From Bacteroidales bacterium (lineage in GTDB: Bacteria; Bacteroidota; Bacteroidia; Bacteroidales; UBA12077): 40,499 nucleotides of DNA. The notes under the pieces are model-generated. The model was not told where the DNA came from and did not search any database. It was given only the letters and a program-made list of their open reading frames with translations. Positions 34,610 to 40,499 of this stretch are shown here, in pieces; the stretch's first letter is position 1; every line of letters starts with the position of its first letter. A program made the translations under genes and the position numbers. The stretch spans positions 1 to 40,499 of the forward strand of contig JAKSCO010000205.1 in the NCBI GenBank assembly GCA_022360575.1. Reading direction: 5' to 3'.

Positions 34610-35690
34610 TAAATCTATTGCTGTAGTAGTACCTGCTTATAACGAAGAAAAACAAATAGGATTGGTATTAGAATCTATGCCCGATTTTGTAGATCGCATT
34701 ATAGTTGTTAATGATTGCTCTAAAGATAATACCTTTGAAGTTTCTAAAACATACATAAAAAAGCTGGGACAAAAAGAATTAACTCCTACACCTACAAATA
34801 ATGGGAATGTTTTTTATAATAAAGCTAATGATATAATTGCTCAATGGAATAGAGAAGAAATAAAATATTTTACTTCATTCGAAATTTATCATCATAATTT
34901 ATCAGATCGGATAGTTATTCTAAATTTATCGAAAAATAGTGGAGTAGGTAGTGCTATTTCTATTGGATACAAATGGGCTAAAGATAATGATATTGACTGC
35001 ACGGCTGTTATGGCTGGTGATGGTCAAATGGATCCTGAAGAGCTGCAATCTATTTGTTTGCCTGTAGTATTCGAAGATATTGACTATGTAAAAGGAAATC
35101 GTTTATCGCATAAAAGCGCAAAAGCCTTAATTCCCAAAAGAAGATTTTTAGGAAATTCTATTCTCTCGATTTTAACTAAAATAGCATCTGGATACTGGCA
35201 TATATCCGATACACAAACAGGTTATACTGCAATATCAAATAAAGCTTTGAATAAATTGGATTTATATAAGATATATCCTCGTTATGGAATGCCTAATGAT
35301 ATGCTTGTTAAATTAAATATTGAAGATTGTAGTTTAAAAGAAGTAGATATAAAACCCATTTATTTTATTGGCGAACAGTCTAAGATGAAAATTTATAAAG
35401 TAATACCCAAAATATCATGGTTATTGATGCGTAGCTTTTTTAAACGCATATGGAAAAAATATTTATTTAAGAGTTTTCATCCCCTATTTATTTTATACCA
35501 TCTAGGATTAAGTTTATTATGTATTTCTATTCCCTTTGGTATTAAAATTTTAACAAAAGTTTTCACCCATACCGATGCAAATCCTGTAACAGTATTAGCT
35601 TTTGCTTTGTTTTTTATTAGCGGATTTCAATCCTTAGTATTTGCCATGTGGATGGATATACAAGATAATGCTCGACTTTACAAAGACTAG
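34599..35690 (+). CDS. family 2 glycosyltransferase
   Basis: This is a GT-A glycosyltransferase with the N-terminal AVVVPAYNEEKQIG, the nucleotide-binding VVNDCSKDNT, the metal motif region VMAGDGQMDPEEL and the acceptor-side SDTQTGYTAISNKAL. Two hydrophobic segments at the C-terminus (around residues 300-355) anchor it to the membrane. The start at 34599 (MLNNKSIAVVVPAYNEE) is preferred over an in-frame ATG 33 bases upstream because it gives the standard GT2 beginning. An atypical insertion of about 40 residues follows the DCSKDNT motif (GQKELTPTPTNNGN...). The sugar and acceptor are unknown. Confidence 0.88.
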   Translation: MLNNKSIAVVVPAYNEEKQIGLVLESMPDFVDRIIVVNDCSKDNTFEVSKTYIKKLGQKELTPTPTNNGNVFYNKANDIIAQWNREEIKYFTSFEIYHHNLSDRIVILNLSKNSGVGSAISIGYKWAKDNDIDCTAVMAGDGQMDPEELQSICLPVVFEDIDYVKGNRLSHKSAKALIPKRRFLGNSILSILTKIASGYWHISDTQTGYTAISNKALNKLDLYKIYPRYGMPNDMLVKLNIEDCSLKEVDIKPIYFIGEQSKMKIYKVIPKISWLLMRSFFKRIWKKYLFKSFHPLFILYHLGLSLLCISIPFGIKILTKVFTHTDANPVTVLAFALFFISGFQSLVFAMWMDIQDNARLYKD

Positions 35691-36565
35691 TCTTGTTTTT
35701 TTCGTATCAAAACTGAAATTAGAAAAATTGTTATTTCTCCTATAATAAACCAAATGCGTGTTAGTATTGCAATAGCAACAGCTTTTTCGGGAGTAGTTCC
35801 ATTTGCAATTAAAAATAAACTTATAATACTTTCTCGGACTCCAATGCCGCCAGGAAATATAATTGCAATTAAACCAAAAGATACACTTAAAGGAAAAGCT
35901 AAAGCAAAATATATTGAAGTAAACCCTAATACTGATTTTAATAAAAAATAAAAACCAATAGACCAAGCACTCCAATAACAAAGAATAATCCAGGCTAAAC
36001 GAAAAAACTCACTGAAACTTATTTTAGGAATTTGTATTTTTTTCTTTAAGATTTTCTCAAAAAGATATTCTATTATTTTTTGTGCTTTTATTGAAAACAA
36101 AAAAACAAACCCCAGAAAGCTAACAAGAGCTATTACTAAACAATAAGCTTTTAATTGTTCTGTCTTGTAAACAGGATAAATACTAATAAAAAACCCTAAG
36201 CATAAATATATCAATTGTTCTTTCAGAGAAATAAATGATAACAATTTTATATTATTATTTTCCTTCTTTATTAATGCAGCTCTACTTAAAATTGTCCAAA
36301 TTCTTCCTGGAATGTACTTTGAAAAGATTGGCAAACCATGAGAAACAATAGCTCTATTTGTTGATACTTTTATCTTATGTGTATAAAGTGCAACCTTCCA
36401 ACTTATTGCCGATAATAAAAAGCCTACAACTAAAAACAAATAAGAGATACTCAAATAAAATCCATTAAAAGAGAAGTTGTTGAGTTGTGAAAAATCTAAT
36501 TTTAATAAATAATATGCAAAGAACAGGAAAGAAGAGAATAAAAGTATTTTTATTATTTTTTTCAT
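35687..36565 (-). CDS. YbhN/AglD-type membrane protein (LPG-synthase TM family)
   Basis: This is a membrane protein of 292 residues and about eight spans. It carries the family motif FPGGIGVRES and the earlier ISKYIPGRIWTILSR-like segment (HGLPIFSKYIPGRIW). Members of this flippase-like group are linked to lipid or glycolipid transfer and to lysyl-phosphatidylglycerol synthesis. No cytoplasmic synthase domain is present here. The stop overlaps that of the convergent GT2 gene by 4 bases (shared CTAG). Its place among glycosyltransferases suggests a role in moving a lipid-linked sugar, which is inference. Confidence 0.82.
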   Translation of the reverse strand: MKKIIKILLFSSFLFFAYYLLKLDFSQLNNFSFNGFYLSISYLFLVVGFLLSAISWKVALYTHKIKVSTNRAIVSHGLPIFSKYIPGRIWTILSRAALIKKENNNIKLLSFISLKEQLIYLCLGFFISIYPVYKTEQLKAYCLVIALVSFLGFVFLFSIKAQKIIEYLFEKILKKKIQIPKISFSEFFRLAWIILCYWSAWSIGFYFLLKSVLGFTSIYFALAFPLSVSFGLIAIIFPGGIGVRESIISLFLIANGTTPEKAVAIAILTRIWFIIGEITIFLISVLIRKKQD

Positions 36566-36621
36566 CGAACTATAATTTTAAAGTAATTTTACCCTAATGA
36601 TTATTTCAAATCAAGGCACTT

Positions 36622-38235
36622 ATGATTCTAAAAAAGGATATAAATTCTAGAATATTTTTCTTGTTTTCTATTTTACTAAACTTATTACTAATTGTATTAG
36701 TATTTGCTAATATTAGCGAAAAGCAAATTTACACATATTTTAATTCAGATACACTTTATCTTCCTTCTGTATATAAAGATGTTATTATTGATAAAAGCGG
36801 TTTTAAGGGATGGAATTTAAATGGAGCTCCAAATTTTCTTCCTGATATGGGCTTGTTTTTTATTATTCGATCATTTTTTGATCATTTTATTCCTGCATGC
36901 TTTACTTTTAGCTTGGTGCAAGTATTGATAATATTAATACTATTTCCTATTCTTTATAAAAGGTTTTTTCCAAAAATTACTTATTATCAAATTGGAATTG
37001 GGAATTTATTAATGTCTTTATTCTTGCTCGTTACATTAATCAATAATGATTTTGTTTATACATTTTATTTATTGAGCATTAGTTATCATACAGGAGCCTT
37101 TGTTATGTTTTTAATTGCATCGATTTTTATTTCTCGATATATAAAAACAGAAAAGACTGCTCACTTATATTTTATTCTTGGAATATGTACTATATCTATT
37201 ATTAATGATAGGTTATTCTTAATACTTTTTTCTTTCCCTCTATATTCTTTAATTATTCTACTCTTTTCTCGAATTAATGGGAAATCTAAAATTATAAAAC
37301 TATTAATTATTAATACTGCATCAATTGTATTAGGGTTATTCTTTTTTCGGATGCTTCGATTATCAGGCTATATTCACATTATTAGCTTGTCATGGAAAGT
37401 ATTTAATTTTAAAAATATAGTCCCATCTTTAAGTATGTTCTTGCAACAACATACTTTTTATCTTAAACAATTAGATGTTCGAAGTATAATAAATATTTTA
37501 TGTTTGTTGAGTATCGTAATTCATTTAATAATACTTGTCAGAAAGTATTTATTATCAATAAAAAATGAAACTCAAAATAAAGTTGAATTAATTTATTTAT
37601 TACTCTTTTGCTCTTCTTTTTTGATAGTTATAGCAACTCCTATAGTTAATGGTAGTTATGTTAGTTGGGCTATTCTTAGATATAATATATATAGTTTATA
37701 TCTGGGTGTTTTTAGTTTTTCTTATTTATTCTTTAAATTATATAATAAACTTAAAATCTCTCAAAGTGTAATCGCTTGGGGGATATTTTTAATAATAATT
37801 GTATCTATTTTTTTTCATTCTAACATTAGCCGAAAGAGTATTAAATCGAATTTGAATTATTTTTTCACCTATTACCCTAAACAAGTTGAAAATATAGATA
37901 ATATATCAGAACAGTATTCTATTAAATATGGTGTTGCCGAATACTGGACAGCAAAATATATAACCATGTTTTCTAAAAAAGATGTTAGAGTTTACACTGT
38001 CTTTGATGATCTATCAATTTGGTATCATGTTACAAATAAAAATTGGTACTATAAAAATGGGAAGGGAGCATTTGCAAATCCAGAATTTAACTTTTTAATA
38101 AAAGGAAATATAAAAAACGAGACTATTAAAGAAAATTTGAATTTGCCGATTGATACACTATCTTGGTGTAATGATACAATACTAGTTTTTAATGAGTTTG
38201 AGTTTGATTCAAAAACAAGAAAACCTGTTTTTTAG
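36622..38235 (+). CDS. polytopic membrane protein of unknown function (possible GT-C type)
   Basis: This is a 537-residue protein. It has about eleven membrane spans and an extracytoplasmic loop after the first span (FNSDTLYLPSVYKDVIIDKS...GWNLNGAPNFLPDMGLF) that places Asp residues where GT-C enzymes hold their catalytic acid. The C-terminal 120 residues are soluble (YSIKYGVAEYWTAKYITMFS... onwards). I do not recognise a named family. It is divergent from the YbhN-like gene and convergent with the GtrB-like gene, with a 3-base overlap of stops. Context makes it a candidate glycan transferase or oligosaccharide handler. Confidence 0.6.
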   Translation: MILKKDINSRIFFLFSILLNLLLIVLVFANISEKQIYTYFNSDTLYLPSVYKDVIIDKSGFKGWNLNGAPNFLPDMGLFFIIRSFFDHFIPACFTFSLVQVLIILILFPILYKRFFPKITYYQIGIGNLLMSLFLLVTLINNDFVYTFYLLSISYHTGAFVMFLIASIFISRYIKTEKTAHLYFILGICTISIINDRLFLILFSFPLYSLIILLFSRINGKSKIIKLLIINTASIVLGLFFFRMLRLSGYIHIISLSWKVFNFKNIVPSLSMFLQQHTFYLKQLDVRSIINILCLLSIVIHLIILVRKYLLSIKNETQNKVELIYLLLFCSSFLIVIATPIVNGSYVSWAILRYNIYSLYLGVFSFSYLFFKLYNKLKISQSVIAWGIFLIIIVSIFFHSNISRKSIKSNLNYFFTYYPKQVENIDNISEQYSIKYGVAEYWTAKYITMFSKKDVRVYTVFDDLSIWYHVTNKNWYYKNGKGAFANPEFNFLIKGNIKNETIKENLNLPIDTLSWCNDTILVFNEFEFDSKTRKPVF

Positions 38236-39152
38236 AACCCACACTCGTCTTTTATAAAATAGTGTGGACGTTTTTTAATTTCGTTATATATTTTGGCAAT
38301 ATATTCGCCTAATATTCCTATTCCTAATAACTGTATTCCTCCTAAAAACAATATAGTAAGTAAAGTTGAAGTCCATCCCATTACAGCTTTACCCAAGAAA
38401 TAAACAACAATAGCATAAGCTGCATAAAGGGAACCAACAAATAACGCTATAAGACCTATGTAGAAACTAATTTTAAGTGGCTTAACCGAGAAAGATGTTA
38501 TTCCTTCGGTAGCAAACCTGAACATTTTGCGTAGAGTATATTTCGAATTACCAGCAAAACGCTCTTTGGCATCATATTCAATAATTGCTTGTTTAAAACC
38601 CATCCAACTTATCATTCCTCGTGTAAATCGATTCTGTTCTTCCATCTTAAGAAAAGCATTTGCTGCTTTACGAGTTAATAAACGAAAGTCAGACGAAGCA
38701 TACTCAATTCTAATATCAGTTAAACCATTCAATATGCGATAGTACATTCGCGATGACAATCTCTTAAACCACCCAATTCCTTTTGTTGATAACCTACGAG
38801 TATTTACAATATCGAAACCGTCACAACTCTTTTGTATTAAATCTGGAATCAATTCGGGAGGATGTTGACCATCGGCATCCATCATAACAATTAAATTCTT
38901 CGAAGCCTTTTTTATTCCTGCCAACAATGCAATTTGATGTCCGAAATTTCGAGAAAATGATATTCCTTTAACACGATTATCTACTTTAGCTATCTTTGTT
39001 ATTTCATCAAAAGTAGAATCAGAACTACCATCGTCAATAAAAATCAACTCATATGAATATTGCTCAAGAACTGCTTTAATCTTTTCGTAAATAAATACAA
39101 TATTCTTTTCTTCGTTGTAAGCGGGGATTATTATAGATAAGTCTTCAAACAT
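38232..39152 (-). CDS. GtrB/DPM1-like family 2 glycosyltransferase
   Basis: This is a membrane-bound GT2 that in related proteins transfers a sugar from a nucleotide to polyprenyl phosphate. The N-terminal SIIIPAYNEEKNIV, FIDDGSSDST, FSRNFGHQIALLAGI, the metal motif MMDADGQHPPELI and the SSDFRLLTRKA block are diagnostic. Two C-terminal spans (near residues 230-255 and 265-290) fit GtrB and ArnC-like enzymes. The length of 306 residues is usual. A polyprenyl-linked sugar made by it could feed the neighbouring GT-C-like proteins. The sugar is unknown. Confidence 0.92.
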   Translation of the reverse strand: MFEDLSIIIPAYNEEKNIVFIYEKIKAVLEQYSYELIFIDDGSSDSTFDEITKIAKVDNRVKGISFSRNFGHQIALLAGIKKASKNLIVMMDADGQHPPELIPDLIQKSCDGFDIVNTRRLSTKGIGWFKRLSSRMYYRILNGLTDIRIEYASSDFRLLTRKAANAFLKMEEQNRFTRGMISWMGFKQAIIEYDAKERFAGNSKYTLRKMFRFATEGITSFSVKPLKISFYIGLIALFVGSLYAAYAIVVYFLGKAVMGWTSTLLTILFLGGIQLLGIGILGEYIAKIYNEIKKRPHYFIKDECGF

Positions 39153-39253
39153 AGGTTAGATTTAAAATCGAAGATAAAAATTATTTTCAAGATTATTCAC
39201 TTTACAACAAAATTAATCTATAATTGTATCTATATTTTAAGACAAAAAGATAA

Positions 39254-40483
39254 ATGGCTAAAGGAAAAGAATCAAAACCACATATAGGAATATACGGTCG
39301 TAGGAATAATGGCAAAAGCTCTTTAATTAATTGTTTAGCAAATCAAGACATTGCTATTGTTTCTGATTATGCAGGAACAACCACCGACCCAGTAAAAAAA
39401 TCATTTGAGATAACAGGATTTGGCCCAGTTATTTTAATTGACACTGCAGGGATTGATGACATCGGAGAACTAGGGAATAAACGTATAGAAAAAACTTTAG
39501 CTTCGATAAAGACTATTGATTTAGCTATTCTTGTTATTACAAATAATACTTTTGGCGAATTTGAAACAATGCTTATCAACGAATTTAAAAAATCGGATAC
39601 TCCATTTTTTATTGTTCATAACAAATCTGATATTGAAAAATTATCAGAGGATACAAAAGAATTTATTTTATTAAAAAGTAATACAGAAATTATAGAGTTT
39701 GATACTATTAAAGCAAACAATCTGGAATTAATTATAAAAACAATAAAAACAACAATCCCAGAGTCATCTTATAAAACACCATCTCTTGTTGGCGATTTAA
39801 TATCATATGGCGATATTGTATTGTTAATAACTCCTATCGATATTGAAGCTCCGGCCGGAAGAATTATTTTGCCACAAGTACAGGCTATTAGAGATATTTT
39901 AGATAATGATGCTGTAGCTATCGTTCTTAAAGAAAGAGAAGTTGATGCTTTTTTGCGTAAAACAAAAATAAAACCTGCATTGGCAATTACCGACAGTCAG
40001 ATATTTACGAAAGCCGATGCATCAATCCCATCTGATATTCCTCTTACTAGTTTTAGTACTATACTGGCAAGATACAAGGGCGATTTTGAAAGTTATTTAA
40101 AAGGAACTCCTAAGATTTCCGAATTAAAAAATGGGGATCGTATTTTATTATTAGAATCATGTACTCATCATGTATCGTGCGATGATATTGGGCGAGTAAA
40201 GATTCCTCGTTGGTTGTCGAACTTTACTGGCAAACAACTCGAGTACGAAGTAGTTTCGGGTTTAGATAAACTCCCTCGCGATATTACCGAATATGCCTTA
40301 TTAATACAATGTGGCGGTTGTGTTATTACTCGAAAACAACTTATAAATAGATTAAAACCAGCTACCGACGCAGGAATTCCGGTTACAAACTATGGAATGG
40401 CTATAGCCTATATTCAAGGAATATACAATAGAGCAATAGCTCCATTTACAAAGTCAGAACAAACAAACATCGACTATTTGTAA
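39254..40483 (+). CDS. hydF: [FeFe]-hydrogenase maturation GTPase
   Basis: HydF is the scaffold on which the 2Fe subcluster of [FeFe] hydrogenase is assembled before transfer to the apoenzyme. The N-terminal GTPase domain has GRRNNGKSSL (G1), a switch Thr in YAGTTTDPV, DTAG (G3) and HNKSD (G4). A dimerisation region follows. The C-terminal cluster domain has Cys303-x-His305, 46 residues, then Gln352-Cys353-x2-Cys356, that is the known CxH-x46-53-HCxxC pattern with Gln for the last His. The length of 409 residues is normal. hydE, hydG and the hydrogenase itself are not in the window. This shows hydrogen metabolism in the organism. Confidence 0.95.
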   Translation: MAKGKESKPHIGIYGRRNNGKSSLINCLANQDIAIVSDYAGTTTDPVKKSFEITGFGPVILIDTAGIDDIGELGNKRIEKTLASIKTIDLAILVITNNTFGEFETMLINEFKKSDTPFFIVHNKSDIEKLSEDTKEFILLKSNTEIIEFDTIKANNLELIIKTIKTTIPESSYKTPSLVGDLISYGDIVLLITPIDIEAPAGRIILPQVQAIRDILDNDAVAIVLKEREVDAFLRKTKIKPALAITDSQIFTKADASIPSDIPLTSFSTILARYKGDFESYLKGTPKISELKNGDRILLLESCTHHVSCDDIGRVKIPRWLSNFTGKQLEYEVVSGLDKLPRDITEYALLIQCGGCVITRKQLINRLKPATDAGIPVTNYGMAIAYIQGIYNRAIAPFTKSEQTNIDYL

Positions 40484-40499
40484 CTACAAACAACACTTC

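Noticed and set aside
1..40499. tRNA, rRNA, insertion sequences or phage genes
   Set aside because: I saw no cloverleaf-like segments with CCA ends, no rRNA sequence, no transposase and no phage protein.

Overview
The window looks like chromosome from an anaerobic, fermentative member of the Bacteroidota, most likely Bacteroidales/Marinilabiliales-like. The DNA is AT-rich. At least nine promoters carry the phylum-typical -7 box TAnnTTTG. There is a secreted protein with a type IX secretion (type B) C-terminal domain, an Obg without the C-terminal OCT domain, and an NtrC-like regulator without a DNA-binding domain. AdhE, a Rex-type operator and the [FeFe]-hydrogenase maturase HydF point to fermentation with ethanol and hydrogen as electron sinks. 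The genus is not identifiable from the sequence alone.

Layout. Positions 1-1100 hold no protein gene. They hold four tandem, minus-strand small-RNA genes, each with its own promoter, a 5' stem-loop and an intrinsic terminator. Each is preceded by three 9-bp direct repeats spaced exactly 21 bp, which resemble binding sites of LytTR-family response regulators. This is the most striking feature of the window. From 1179 to 4726 (minus) lie a CPA2 cation/proton antiporter, a TrmJ-like tRNA methyltransferase and a DUF2461 protein. Peptidase T follows (plus), then a repeat-rich spacer with at least thirteen 22-bp phased units, a small exported protein and TrkH. A small exported protein (minus) separates this from the minus-strand run hpt-adk-obg-PAP2, which diverges from purE. 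Next come a T9SS-type-B protein, truA with a small membrane protein, a lipoprotein M3 peptidase, a conserved small acidic protein, and an ACT-domain protein divergent from lysC-lysA. lysC carries a run of 19 A in frame. MarC and an ABC-2 exporter pair follow.

Positions 25518-25946 hold ten units of a 41/42-bp, internally palindromic tandem repeat. Behind it a Rex-type operator precedes a small ferredoxin-like protein and adhE. A compact operon (29342-35690) then runs Ppx/GppA, NtrC-like regulator, aspartase, a membrane GT-C-like protein and a GT2 glycosyltransferase. It meets a YbhN-like membrane protein, a second large polytopic protein and a GtrB-like GT2, which together look like a surface glycan or glycolipid module. 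The window closes with hydF.

Genes that work together: hpt and purE (purines); lysC, lysA and probably the ACT protein (aspartate-to-lysine/DAP); the ferredoxin-like protein, AdhE and HydF (redox balance); the antiporter and TrkH (cation homeostasis); and the glycosyltransferase group (envelope).
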